Of a stretch of DNA of 42,171 nucleotides, positions 17,015 through 25,822 are shown piece after piece. A model generated the notes under the pieces. That model saw nothing but the letters and a program-made list of their open reading frames with translations, made no database searches and was not told the DNA's origin. Positions within the stretch are counted from its first letter, which is position 1. Every line of letters starts with the position of its first letter. The position numbers were made by a program, and so were the translations under genes. Source of the DNA: Amycolatopsis nivea (GTDB lineage: Bacteria; Actinomycetota; Actinomycetes; Mycobacteriales; Pseudonocardiaceae); contig NZ_SDLT01000030.1 of assembly GCF_004522235.1 (NCBI RefSeq), forward strand, positions 1 through 42,171, read 5' to 3'.

Positions 17015-17962
17015 TCAATCGTGAAGAGCCTGCGAAGGAAGCTCCCCATACGCAGCCCGATAATGCGCAGTAAACGCACTAGGCCGCATATACCCCCATC
17101 GCGCCGCCACCTGCGTAACCGTCGTCTCCCCCGGCGTAGCAGCCCTCAGCTCAGCTCGTGCATGGTCAAGACGCACCCGCCGCAGATAGGCCATCGGGGT
17201 CGTATCCAGGTGCCGTCGGAAAGCCAGCTGCACGGCCCGTGCGGAGACACCCGCGGCCTGGGCCAAGTCGGTGGCCGTGAGGTCGCGCTCGGGATTCGCT
17301 TCGATGAACGCCACAGCGCGGCGCAAAGCTGCCGGATGCGCGTCGAGTGAAGTGCCAGCGCGTTCGTCCAGCGCAGTCGTGGGAAAGGCCGCGAGGACAG
17401 CCGCGGCGAGGTGCTGTGTGGCGGTGCTGACCAGCAGTGGGTGCTCGGCGATGTCTGGTGCGGAGAGGACTTGGTCGCGCACGTAGGTGATGGCGGCCCG
17501 CAGGTGTTGGGCACCGGCGGCGGACACCGGGTTGTGGTCGAGCAGTTCGACGGGCTTTTCGACACCGGCGACGCGGGCCAGCACGTCTGGGTCGAGCATG
17601 GTGATGCTGTAGCGCGCCCGGCAGATCCGGCCGGTGTACGGGCGGTCTGGCGGGGCGAAGGAGAACAGGTCGCCGGGGCCGAAGTCGGCGGGTTCGGACC
17701 AGTTGGCGGGCCGGTGGTCTTCGATGGTTCCGGTCTCGATGTCGCAGAGGCAGATCCGGCCGAGCGGGCTGACGTCGTAGCTCATCTCGAAGTGCAGGTC
17801 CAGCTGGTCGGCGCTGACGCTGTCCGAGGCGACCCGGGTGATGTGGGCGCCCGCGGCGCGGCCTCCGCTGCCGATGCGCATCGGGGCGTAGGACTTGGAG
17901 AGGAATTCTTCCGTGCGCTCTAAGTCGTCGCTGTCGAACACCAAGTGTCCAGGAGCGGACAT
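17015..17962 (-). CDS. AraC-family transcriptional regulator
   Basis: Regulator of 315 aa. The N-terminal ~180 residues form a cupin-like sensing domain of the AraC_binding_2 type (LVFDSDDLERTEEFLSKSY, FEMSYDVSPLGRICL). The C-terminal AraC/XylS double helix-turn-helix covers about residues 215-315, with DLAQAAGVSARAVQLAFRRH and VTQVAARWGYMRPSAFTAHY. ATG at 17962 is chosen because GGAGG lies upstream and the conserved domain starts here; GTG at 17986 is in frame. The last ~50 codons use T/A-ending codons more than the rest of the gene. It probably regulates the adjacent MFS exporter, based on position only. Confidence 0.92.
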   Translation of the reverse strand: MSAPGHLVFDSDDLERTEEFLSKSYAPMRIGSGGRAAGAHITRVASDSVSADQLDLHFEMSYDVSPLGRICLCDIETGTIEDHRPANWSEPADFGPGDLFSFAPPDRPYTGRICRARYSITMLDPDVLARVAGVEKPVELLDHNPVSAAGAQHLRAAITYVRDQVLSAPDIAEHPLLVSTATQHLAAAVLAAFPTTALDERAGTSLDAHPAALRRAVAFIEANPERDLTATDLAQAAGVSARAVQLAFRRHLDTTPMAYLRRVRLDHARAELRAATPGETTVTQVAARWGYMRPSAFTAHYRAAYGELPSQALHD

Positions 17963-18065
17963 CCGCCGGTTCGTCCTCCGTCCCACGCCGACAAAGCGAC
18001 CCCGGCGGGTCCTCGGGCGTCGTGCGAGGACCTCCGACGTGCTTCGTCGCGGGGCAGGCCCCCGG

Positions 18066-18464
18066 TTACCCGCGTGGGTCGGGGATCAAACCGCCGAGCT
18101 GGGAGCAGGCGTCGTCGATGGTGGCGGCGAGGCGGAGCATGGCGTCGACCCTGGTGACGCGCAGCGGGCGCAGGACGGCCCGGTTGCCGCCGGTCACCAC
18201 GATCAGTTTTCGGTGCCGGGCGGTGGCGGCGCGGTGGGTGTCGAGCATCAGCGACATGCCGATGACTGCCATGAAATCCAGGCCGGTGCAGTCGAGCACG
18301 ATGTCGCGGCCGGTCCGCAGCTGCGTATTCAGTACGTCGGCCAAGTCGTCGGCGGTGGCCAGATCCAGTGCGCCGCTCACTCTCACCAGCACTAGGGAGC
18401 CCAGGGCCCCGCAACGGATCGCCAGGTCGCCGGGGCGCAGCGACCGTTCGGTTGTCTCGGACAT
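18066..18464 (-). CDS. STAS-domain protein, anti-anti-sigma factor-like
   Basis: A 132-residue STAS domain related to anti-sigma factor antagonists such as SpoIIAA and RsbV. The fold reads VRVSGALDLATADDLADVL, then DIVLDCTGLDFM, then HRKLIVVTGG. The motif FMDSSG, which carries the regulatory phosphoserine in SpoIIAA, is replaced here by FMAVIG (residues 64-69), so the usual serine is absent. It may be a permanently active antagonist, bind a ligand, or act in a different partner switch. ATG at 18464 has AGGGAGAA 8 nt upstream; an in-frame GTG/ATG at 18497 lacks support. No anti-sigma kinase or sigma factor gene is adjacent. Confidence 0.88.
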   Translation of the reverse strand: MSETTERSLRPGDLAIRCGALGSLVLVRVSGALDLATADDLADVLNTQLRTGRDIVLDCTGLDFMAVIGMSLMLDTHRAATARHRKLIVVTGGNRAVLRPLRVTRVDAMLRLAATIDDACSQLGGLIPDPRG

Positions 18465-18637
18465 CAGCGGGGTTCTCCCTGTCGTCTGTGTGGCCAACGC
18501 CGCGACGGGGAATCGTTCCCGAAGGCACCGCTGAATCTCTGCCCGATTTCCGGTCTTCCGCTCCGGAAGGAACTGGGGTTGTCTCCACCGTGCAGGGTTC
18601 GCCGGGAATGGTCTAGCGGCGGAACCGAATACCGGGA

Positions 18638-21600
18638 CTATCCGGAAAACGAACCGTTCCGGTGCAGGCGAGCCGGATCGGCACGGGTCACTGCCGCCGG
18701 TGCGGGCAGTTGCCAGCCGCTCTCGTACGCGGCGGCGAAGCGTTCCTCGCCGAGGGCCAGTCGGCCACGACTGCTGAGCGTGCGTACCTGCAGGTCAGTG
18801 CGGTCGTGGGCACCGCGCAGGCGGGCCGCTGCGCCGAGGATTTCCGCTCCCTCCGTGAACCGGCGGTACAGCTCGGCCAGGCCGGCGACCGTCACCGCGA
18901 CGGTGGCCACGATCGGCTGGTCCTTGCTGTTGACCGCGGCCGCGTACGCCCGGTCCAGCGCCGCCTCGGCGCCGGGGCCGTCGCCGAGTTCCAGGCAGAG
19001 TTCCGCTCGTACCGCGCTGACCAGCGCCTGCCCGTGGTCGCCGCCGAACGGGAGCGGGGTGGACAGTCCGGCCTCGGCCGCTTCGATCAGCTCGCGGGCC
19101 CGGGTCAGATCACCGGTGCGCAGGCGGAAGCTGGCCTCCCGCGCGTCGAGCAGCACGACAGTCTCGGGCATAGTCGAGCGCAGCGTGCGGTCCCTGGTCA
19201 CCGCGATCATCACCGCGGCCTGCTCGGTTTCGCCCAGCCGGACGTGCAGGTCGATCAGGCGCAGGTCGATGAACGTCTCGTCGCTGTGGTTGAGCGAACC
19301 GAACTCCTGGGCCAGCCGTTTGGCCTCGGTCAGGTCGGCCAGCGCACCGGCCAGGTCGCCGTCGTATTGCCGCAGCAGGGCGCGCATCGGCAGAGCCATC
19401 GCGACGCCCCAGCTGTCCCCCTCCTCGGTGAAGCAGTCCAGTGCGACGGCGACGTCCGAATCGATCTGGGCTAAATGGCCGTCATTTTCGGCCAGTTCGG
19501 CGCGGGTGATCCGGGCCAATCCGGCCAGCCATCGATTCGGGCCGTCGGCTAGCCGCTGGATGAGCGGCGACGCGTCGATCCCCGCGCGGGCGGCTAATCC
19601 CGCAGTGGTCAGCACGCCGAAGGGCGGCAACTCCGGGTAGTTCAGCAGGCGGCTGACTACCTCGTCGGCTGCGGCACCAGCGTCCAGCAGCAGCGCTCCG
19701 GCCGCGATGTCGCGGTGCATGCCTGGCTGGGCGGTCGCTTGGCCGAGCCAGTACGACGCGTCGGCATGTCGGCCCAGCATGTGCCAGTACCAGGACAGGT
19801 CGATCGCGAGCGCGAGCCCGGCGTCCGAGGTGTCGCAGAGGTGGCGCAGGGCGGCCAGCACGTTGTCGTATTCGGCGGTCAGCAGGTGGAGCGCGTCGCG
19901 TTGCCCGGGGCCGCGCAGAAGCGGGTCGTTAGCGGCAACCAGTTCGGCGAAATATCGCGCGCTCCGGTTCCGTACGACGGGCAGAATCCCTTGTTCGGCA
20001 AGGCATTCCAGGCCGTACTCGCGGATGGTCTCCAACATCCGGTACCGGCCGGGGACGAGCTGGAGCAGCGAGCGGTCGACTAGGTCGGCGAGCAGTTCCT
20101 GGGCTTGCTCGACCGGGAGTTCGCAGACCGCGGCCGCCGAGGCGGGGGTGACGCCGCCGGGCAGGACCGAGATCCGTTCCGCGACCGTCCGTGCGTCTTC
20201 ACTGAGCAGGTCCCAGCTCCAGGCGATCACCGCGCGCAGCGTCCGGTGCCTCGGGAAAGCCGTGCGACTGCCGGTGGTCAGAAGCCGGAAGCGGTCGGAC
20301 AGGCCGGAAGCCAGATCTGCCAACGAAAGCGTCCGCAGGCGGGCCGCCGCCAGTTCCAGCGCCAGCGGCATGCCGTCCAGGCCGCGGACGATTCGCAGCA
20401 CGTCGTCGAGATTCCGCTCGTCGACGGTGAAATCGGGACGCACGGCTGCCGCTCGATCGGTGAAGAGCCGCACGGACGCGGTGTCGCGGAGCGGGCCGAG
20501 CGGGACCAATGCCTCGCCGTCGATCGCCAGCGGCTCGCGGCTGGTGGCCAGGACCCGCAGTCCGGCGCAGCGAGGCAGCAGTGCGGAAAGGAGGTGGGCG
20601 ACGGCGTCGATCAAGTGCTCGCAGTTGTCCACCACCAGCAAGGTTTCCTTGCCGATCAGCTCATCCGCCAGCACGTCCAGGTCGCCGACGGGCTTGGCCG
20701 AGGCCTCGAACAGTGCGGTGCCGCGCAGTCCGATCGCGGTCAGCACCGCAGCGGCGACCTTCGCCGGTTCGGTGACCGGGGAGAGGTCGATCAGCCAGCT
20801 GCCGTCGCGGTATTCCCGGCGGCGGGCGGCTTCCAGAGCGAGCCGCGTCTTTCCGGCGCCGCCGGGACCGAGCACGGTGACCAACCGGCCGGTGGCGAGC
20901 AGGGCATCGATCCGGGCCAGGTCGTCGGTGCGGCCGACGAAGCTGGTCAGCGGCGCAGGCAAGGCGGCCGGTTTGGTCTCCTTGACGGGCTCGGCGCGCA
21001 GCAGGTTCAGGTGGCGTTCGCGCAGCGCGGTGCCCGGGTCGGTGCCGAGGTCGTCTGCCAGCGCTTCGCGGATTTGTTCATACTGGGCCAAAGCTTCTGC
21101 TTGACGACCCTGCGCGGCGAGGGCGTCCATGAGCAGTGCGGCGGCGCGTTCGTGGACGGGGTGCTCGGTCAGCAGAGTGGTCAGACGGGCGGTTGCTGCG
21201 TCGGGACGGCCCTGCGAAAGCTCCGCTTCGGCGAGGTCGGTGACGGCTTCGATCGACAGGCGGGCCAACCGGGTCGCGGTGGCGGGATCGACCGCGGCGA
21301 CGGCTGGGGGTTCGACGCCGGGACGGTCGCCCCACAGCGTCACGGCGTCTTCCGGCGAAGCCGCGGCGACGAGTTGTTCGAACCGCAGCGCGTCCACGTC
21401 GGCAGGGTCGATGGTCAGCCGGTAGCCGCCGGAGACCAGCGTGACGTCGCTCGGCGAACCGAGGGCGCGGCGCAGGCGGGAGACCAGGGCTTGGAGGGCG
21501 TGCGCGGGGTCGGCGGGCAGATCCGAGCCCCAGATTGCGTCGACCAGGACGCTCTGCTGGACCGGACGTCCACCGGCTAGTGCCAGCCGCGCGACCAGTC

Positions 21601-21697
21601 CCTGCAACCGAGCACCGGGTATCGCGAGGGCCGCGGCACCCCGTGTCACCTGGAACGCTCCGAGCAGCGTGACTCGAAGCCGCGTGCTCCCGTCCAT
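18638..21697 (-). CDS. SARP-type regulator with BTAD and NB-ARC ATPase domains (AfsR-like)
   Basis: Regulator of 1019 aa. The N-terminal OmpR-like winged helix (VTLLGAFQV, then LVDAIWGSDLPADPAHALQ) and bacterial transcriptional activation domain (to ~240) define the SARP family. An NB-ARC-like ATPase follows with Walker A GPGGAGKT near residue 279, Walker B LLVVDN near 355 and TSREPL. The C-terminal ~400 residues are helical TPR-like repeats. This is the large AfsR-like form, not the short pathway-specific SARP. It is divergent from a flavin monooxygenase across 123 bp that hold heptamer repeats typical of SARP sites. It probably activates the monooxygenase operon; the signal is unknown. Confidence 0.94.
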   Translation of the reverse strand: MDGSTRLRVTLLGAFQVTRGAAALAIPGARLQGLVARLALAGGRPVQQSVLVDAIWGSDLPADPAHALQALVSRLRRALGSPSDVTLVSGGYRLTIDPADVDALRFEQLVAAASPEDAVTLWGDRPGVEPPAVAAVDPATATRLARLSIEAVTDLAEAELSQGRPDAATARLTTLLTEHPVHERAAALLMDALAAQGRQAEALAQYEQIREALADDLGTDPGTALRERHLNLLRAEPVKETKPAALPAPLTSFVGRTDDLARIDALLATGRLVTVLGPGGAGKTRLALEAARRREYRDGSWLIDLSPVTEPAKVAAAVLTAIGLRGTALFEASAKPVGDLDVLADELIGKETLLVVDNCEHLIDAVAHLLSALLPRCAGLRVLATSREPLAIDGEALVPLGPLRDTASVRLFTDRAAAVRPDFTVDERNLDDVLRIVRGLDGMPLALELAAARLRTLSLADLASGLSDRFRLLTTGSRTAFPRHRTLRAVIAWSWDLLSEDARTVAERISVLPGGVTPASAAAVCELPVEQAQELLADLVDRSLLQLVPGRYRMLETIREYGLECLAEQGILPVVRNRSARYFAELVAANDPLLRGPGQRDALHLLTAEYDNVLAALRHLCDTSDAGLALAIDLSWYWHMLGRHADASYWLGQATAQPGMHRDIAAGALLLDAGAAADEVVSRLLNYPELPPFGVLTTAGLAARAGIDASPLIQRLADGPNRWLAGLARITRAELAENDGHLAQIDSDVAVALDCFTEEGDSWGVAMALPMRALLRQYDGDLAGALADLTEAKRLAQEFGSLNHSDETFIDLRLIDLHVRLGETEQAAVMIAVTRDRTLRSTMPETVVLLDAREASFRLRTGDLTRARELIEAAEAGLSTPLPFGGDHGQALVSAVRAELCLELGDGPGAEAALDRAYAAAVNSKDQPIVATVAVTVAGLAELYRRFTEGAEILGAAARLRGAHDRTDLQVRTLSSRGRLALGEERFAAAYESGWQLPAPAAVTRADPARLHRNGSFSG

Positions 21698-21721
21698 TCG
21701 ACGATCTTCGCGCGAACACCG

Positions 21722-21787
21722 GTGTCAGCGCCATGTGCCCCCGCGTGAGCGCCGTGTGCGGTCCGTGTGAGCGGCCGTCGCCAAGGT
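21722..21787 (+). promoter_or_regulatory. Predicted SARP operator and promoter of the monooxygenase operon
   Basis: GTGAGCG occurs perfectly at 21745 and 21767, 22 bp apart, with related heptamers GTCAGCG (21724), GTGCCCC (21735) and GTGCGGT (21756) between and before them at 11-, 10- and 11-bp steps. SARP proteins bind heptamer direct repeats at 11-bp spacing overlapping the -35. A weak -10 (CAAGGT, 21782-21787) follows 8 bp after the last repeat, the spacing known for this family. Confidence 0.6.
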
Positions 21788-21820
21788 GGTCGCAGCGACG
21801 GAGAACACAGGGGGTTTGCC

Positions 21821-23302
21821 ATGCATGACGCAGTAATAGTGGGTGCCGGGCCGGTCGGTCTGTTCCTGGCTTGCGAGCTTGGACTCGCGGGCAGTTCGGT
21901 CCTGGTGCTCGAACGGGAGCCCGAGCCGGGTTCACCCTGGCGGACGGCGCCGCTCGGGTTGCGCGGGCTGTCGGCCACGTCGATCGAGGCGTTCCACCGC
22001 CGCGGGATGTTGCCTCCGCTGCTCGCGGCGTCGGACATCCACGACCCGCCCAGCGAGGAGCGGCCGCGTTCGGCGGGCCATTTCGCCGGAATGGTGCTGG
22101 ATCCGGCCAAGATAGCCGTCGATGCGCTGCCGTACTGGCTGCCCAGTTCGCTGCCCGGCGGCATGATGACCAACCTCGACGCGATCGAGGCGGTGCTGTC
22201 CGAGCAGGCGGCCAAGCTCGGCGTCGAAATCCGGCGCGGGGTCGAGGTTTCCGGCGTTGAGCAGCACGAAGACGGCGTGCTGGTGCGGGCTGGCGAGCAG
22301 GAGTACGCGGCGCGCTGGGCGATCGGCTGCGACGGCGGGCGCAGTGTCGTGCGCGGGTTGGCGGGTTTCGAGTTCGTCGGCACCGAACCGCAGTTCACTG
22401 GCTACACCATGCTCGTCGACGTCGCCGATCCCGAGAAGCTGCGCCCGGGATTCAACCTGACGCCGAACGGGATGTACGTCCAGATGCCCGCGCCGGGCCA
22501 CTTCGGCGTGCTGGACTTCGACCATGGCGCGTTCGACCGCACGCAGCAGCCGAGCCTCGAGCATCTTCAGACCGTGTTGCGCCGGGTGTCCGGCACGGAC
22601 GTCACGCTGACCGGCGTCCGTCTCGTCTCGACGTTCACCGATCGCGCCATGCAGACTACGACGTATCGGCGCGGCCGCGTGCTGCTCGCCGGCGACGCCG
22701 CGCACATCCACTCTCCGCTGGGCGGCCAGGGACTCAACACCGGCATCAGCGACGCCGTGAACCTGGGGTGGAAGCTCGGCGCGGTAATCCGAGGTGAGGC
22801 ACCGGACGCGCTTCTGGACAGCTACCCACGCGAACGCCATCCGGTCGGGGCTTGGGTGCTGGAGTGGACTCGTGCGCAGGCAGCGGCGATGCGGCCGGAC
22901 GCGCACGGCCAGGCGGTGCAAGGCGTTCTCCGTGACCTGCTCAGCACCCGTGACGGAACGACCTACGTGTACGGGAAGATGTCCGGCGCGTCGCTTCGTT
23001 ACGACCTCGGCGACGAGCATCCGCTGATCGGCCGTTACACCCCGGATTTCCAGCTGGCGAACGGAATTCGCCTCGGCGATCTGATGCAGGACGGCCGTGG
23101 TGTCGTCCTCGACTTCAGCGCTGACGAGCGTCTGCGTGAGGCCGCGGGCCGATTGCGTTACGCGGCCGGTCCGGCGAAAGAAGACTTCCGATTGGGTGCC
23201 GTGCTCGTGCGTCCGGACGGCATTGTCGCCTGGGCGGGCGACCGAGACTTTACCCAGGAATCGTTCACCCAAGCCAAAACTCAGTGGTTCGGCGAAAACT
23301 AG
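21821..23302 (+). CDS. FAD-dependent monooxygenase (aromatic hydroxylase type)
   Basis: Group A flavin monooxygenase of 493 aa, related to p-hydroxybenzoate hydroxylase and to polyketide or antibiotic hydroxylases. The FAD motif GAGPVG is at residues 8-13, the DG motif GCDGGRSVVR near 170, and the GD motif LLAGDAAHIHSPLGGQGLNTG near 289. The C-terminal domain (FRLGAVLVRPDGIVAW) is thioredoxin-like, as in the phenol and rifampicin hydroxylase group. It uses NAD(P)H and O2 to hydroxylate an aromatic substrate that cannot be named from sequence. ATG at 21821 follows a weak CAGGGGG site. It is first in an operon with the SGNH hydrolase, under probable SARP control. With no other biosynthetic genes nearby, a detoxifying role is as likely as a biosynthetic one. 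Confidence 0.9.
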   Translation: MHDAVIVGAGPVGLFLACELGLAGSSVLVLEREPEPGSPWRTAPLGLRGLSATSIEAFHRRGMLPPLLAASDIHDPPSEERPRSAGHFAGMVLDPAKIAVDALPYWLPSSLPGGMMTNLDAIEAVLSEQAAKLGVEIRRGVEVSGVEQHEDGVLVRAGEQEYAARWAIGCDGGRSVVRGLAGFEFVGTEPQFTGYTMLVDVADPEKLRPGFNLTPNGMYVQMPAPGHFGVLDFDHGAFDRTQQPSLEHLQTVLRRVSGTDVTLTGVRLVSTFTDRAMQTTTYRRGRVLLAGDAAHIHSPLGGQGLNTGISDAVNLGWKLGAVIRGEAPDALLDSYPRERHPVGAWVLEWTRAQAAAMRPDAHGQAVQGVLRDLLSTRDGTTYVYGKMSGASLRYDLGDEHPLIGRYTPDFQLANGIRLGDLMQDGRGVVLDFSADERLREAAGRLRYAAGPAKEDFRLGAVLVRPDGIVAWAGDRDFTQESFTQAKTQWFGEN

Positions 23303-23310
23303 GAGCAGCC

Positions 23311-23973
23311 ATGACTATCTCTCTCCGGCCGGGAAGCACTGTGCTGTTCACCGGCGATTCGATCACCGACTCCCAGCGGAACGAGAGCGAGGACGGCCTC
23401 GGATTCGGTTACCCGCTGCGGATCGCGGGCGAATGGGGACTCCGGCGTCCGAATCGGCCGGTGACCTGGCTGAACTCCGCGATCGCGGACAACAAGGTCA
23501 TGGATCTCGAATCCCGTTGGCAGACCGACATTCTGGATGCACGTCCGGACGTGGTGTCGATCCTCGTCGGCATCAACGACGTCGGCTGGCATTCGTACGA
23601 CCCGGACGGCTACGTCATTCCCGCCGAAGATTACGCGGCCGGTTACGACCGGTTGGTTGCGCCGCTGGCCGAATCCGGTGCCGAGCTGATTCTCATCGAA
23701 CCGTTCCTGCTGCCGATCAGCGGTGACATCGAGGTCGGCGACATGCAGCTTGGCGTTGCGGAGCGGAAGAAGTGGCGCGCCGATCTCGACCCGAAGATCC
23801 AGGTGGTGCGCGAACTTGCCCGCAAGTACGGCGCGCATTTGCTTGCGGCGGACGGGATGTTCGCCGAACTTTCCGCGACGACCGGACCCGAGTATTGGGC
23901 CGCGGACGGCGTCCATCCGACTCCGGCTGGGCACGCGGCACTCGCCGAGGCTTGGCTGCGTCTGGTCGCCTGA
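23311..23973 (+). CDS. SGNH/GDSL-family hydrolase
   Basis: A 220-residue esterase or lipase-like enzyme with all four SGNH blocks: Ser in GDSITDS near residue 17, Gly around residue 50, Asn in VGINDVGW near 89, and Asp/His in DGVHPTPAGH near 199. No signal peptide, so it is intracellular. Its AGGAG overlaps the monooxygenase stop region and the start is only 8 nt after that stop, so the two are co-transcribed. It may deacylate a substrate or product of the monooxygenase; this is inference. Its stop codon directly abuts the stop of the convergent SDR gene. Confidence 0.9.
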   Translation: MTISLRPGSTVLFTGDSITDSQRNESEDGLGFGYPLRIAGEWGLRRPNRPVTWLNSAIADNKVMDLESRWQTDILDARPDVVSILVGINDVGWHSYDPDGYVIPAEDYAAGYDRLVAPLAESGAELILIEPFLLPISGDIEVGDMQLGVAERKKWRADLDPKIQVVRELARKYGAHLLAADGMFAELSATTGPEYWAADGVHPTPAGHAALAEAWLRLVA

Positions 23974-24813
23974 TTACTGCCGAGTTCCTTGCTGTGCCTC
24001 AAGATTCGCCCGGTACGCAGTGCGTTCCGGGTGGTCCGCGTGCAGCGCGCGGTCGTCGCGGACCAGCCGCCGGATGCGGTTGAGGACTGGTTCCGGGGTG
24101 ACGCCCGCGGCGGTGGCGAGCAGGCCGACGTAGCCGGGCACGGCGATTTCGGCACGGCGGTTGCGCACCGAATCGACGACCGCCCTGGCGACGTCTTCCG
24201 GCTGCACCTTCGGAATCGGCCGCATGTCGAGGCCGGAGGCGAGTGCGGTGTCGACTGCCGAGGGCAGCACTGCGGTGAGGCTGACGCCCGCCTCCGCGAA
24301 CTCCAAGCGGGTCGCGGCCGTCAGCCCCACCACGGCGAATTTGGTCGCGTTGTAGACGGCCAGTCCCTTGACCGGGAACTTGCCTGCCAGCGAGGCGACG
24401 TTGACGACGTGCCCGAAACCGCGTTCGACCATGCCGGGCAGCACCAGTTTCATCCCGTTGAGGACGCCGCCGAGGTTGACGTCGATCTGCAGCCGGTCGG
24501 TGGCGTCGGCGAGTTCGAGGAATCTGCCGTTCGGCATGAGGCCGGCGTTGTTCACCAGCACGTGCAACGGTCCGTGGGCCTTTTCGGCCGCGGCGACGAA
24601 GGACGCGAACGAGTCGCGATCGGCGACGTCGAGGTGGTGTGCGGTGCCGCCGACCAGCTCGGCGGTCTCCTCGGCGGCCGCCTGGTTGAGGTCGCCGATC
24701 GCGACGCGCGCGCCCTTGCTCGCGAACAACTTGGCGACCGCGCCGCCGATCCCAGCGCCTCCGCCGGTGATCGCGACCGACGCGCCGTCGAGGTCGATTT
24801 TGGGGTAGCTCAT
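23974..24813 (-). CDS. Short-chain dehydrogenase/reductase
   Basis: Classical SDR of 279 aa with an NAD(P) motif TGGGAGIG at residues 16-23, NNAG near 88, and the catalytic Tyr/Lys in YNATK near 152 following a Ser in NVASLAG. The acidic GDLNQ after the second strand favours NAD(H). The C-terminus is longer than the core ~250 and basic. The ATG overlaps the patatin-like gene stop by 4 bp (ATGA), so the pair is translationally coupled. The substrate is unknown; pairing with a lipase-like protein suggests a lipid or long-chain alcohol. Confidence 0.92.
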   Translation of the reverse strand: MSYPKIDLDGASVAITGGGAGIGGAVAKLFASKGARVAIGDLNQAAAEETAELVGGTAHHLDVADRDSFASFVAAAEKAHGPLHVLVNNAGLMPNGRFLELADATDRLQIDVNLGGVLNGMKLVLPGMVERGFGHVVNVASLAGKFPVKGLAVYNATKFAVVGLTAATRLEFAEAGVSLTAVLPSAVDTALASGLDMRPIPKVQPEDVARAVVDSVRNRRAEIAVPGYVGLLATAAGVTPEPVLNRIRRLVRDDRALHADHPERTAYRANLEAQQGTRQ

Positions 24814-25742
24814 CGGGTCGCTCCTTGCTCGATGGCGGCGCGCACGCGCGGCGGGGTCAGGGTGCGGCAGGCGCGGAGCACGTCGGCGCGGCGGCGCAGG
24901 TCCATGAAATTCGGGCCCATGACGTCCAGTTCGGCCGGGCCGGGTTCGATCCGGAGCACCCGGATCCCGGCGGCGCGGAGCTGCTTGACCTCGGCGTCGA
25001 CGCGCCGGGTCATCGCGCGCCGGGCGAGCCGTTCGACGCGGGCGAAGCCGCGGCCGGGCACGCCGCCGGAGGTGGACATCGGCGGGATGAGCACGACCTC
25101 CTCGACCCCGGCCGGAATGACGAGATCGGCGGACGTCGGCGAAACGGTGCCGCCGTCGACGTACCTGCGGCCGTTGACGGCGACCGGCGGGAACCAGCCT
25201 GGAATGGCCCAGGACGCGGCAATCGCGGTACCGAGCTGAGTCCGCTGCGAATTCCCGAACGCGACCCGCTCCCCCGTGCGGAGATCGGCTCCGACGAGCC
25301 AGGTCCGCGGATGGTCGACCCAGCCGTCGGCATTGGCCAACGCGGTGCCGAGGTCGCGCAGCCATCCAGCGTCGCCACGTCCCCTCGGCAACGCTCCGGC
25401 CAGCCCGGCCAGCAGGTCCACCCGGCCACGCAATCCCGCGGCGGCTAGGCCGAGACCAGGCCAAACCGGTGTCGGCAACGGCGGCAGCTTGCCCGGATGC
25501 TGCGCGAGATGGTGTACGACGCGGTCGTCGGCGGGCTCTCCCAGCAGCGCGGCCATGATCTCGCCGACCCCGATGCCCGAGGCGAGGAACGCCGCCATCT
25601 CCGCGCCCGCCGACGTGCCGACCAGGACGTCGGCGTCGCGCGCGTCCCATCCCAGCTGGTCCTCGACCGCGGCGAGGGCAGCGGCGGTCCAGGCGAAGCC
25701 GAGCGTGCCGCCACAACCGAGCACCAGTGCACGTTGGGTCAT
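24810..25742 (-). CDS. Patatin-like phospholipase
   Basis: Protein of 310 aa with the patatin Ser/Asp dyad. The oxyanion loop GCGGTLG is at residues 9-15, the nucleophile elbow GTSAG near 42-46, and the Asp in DGG near 196. It would hydrolyse ester lipids in the cytoplasm or at the membrane; no signal peptide is seen. The ATG has AGAGGTGG upstream. It is first in a two-gene operon with the SDR, with a clear promoter in the 80-bp gap upstream. Confidence 0.92.
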   Translation of the reverse strand: MTQRALVLGCGGTLGFAWTAAALAAVEDQLGWDARDADVLVGTSAGAEMAAFLASGIGVGEIMAALLGEPADDRVVHHLAQHPGKLPPLPTPVWPGLGLAAAGLRGRVDLLAGLAGALPRGRGDAGWLRDLGTALANADGWVDHPRTWLVGADLRTGERVAFGNSQRTQLGTAIAASWAIPGWFPPVAVNGRRYVDGGTVSPTSADLVIPAGVEEVVLIPPMSTSGGVPGRGFARVERLARRAMTRRVDAEVKQLRAAGIRVLRIEPGPAELDVMGPNFMDLRRRADVLRACRTLTPPRVRAAIEQGATR

Positions 25743-25777
25743 CGACCACCTCTGCGGAATCGCGTGTCAGTGGCGGA

Positions 25778-25806
25778 ACCGTATGTCATTTCTGCGGCGA
25801 GGGCAA
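25778..25806 (-). promoter_or_regulatory. Promoter of the patatin-SDR operon
   Basis: On the minus strand TTGCCC (25801-25806) and TACGGT (25778-25783) are separated by exactly 17 bp, a good housekeeping-sigma match, ~36 bp upstream of the patatin-like start. Confidence 0.5.
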
Positions 25807-25822
25807 TACCGTTGCAGAGCGC

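Noticed and set aside
20105..21580. 491-codon plus-strand frame
   Set aside because: It is antisense to the SARP gene, which has BTAD and Walker motifs; no domain in the mirror frame.
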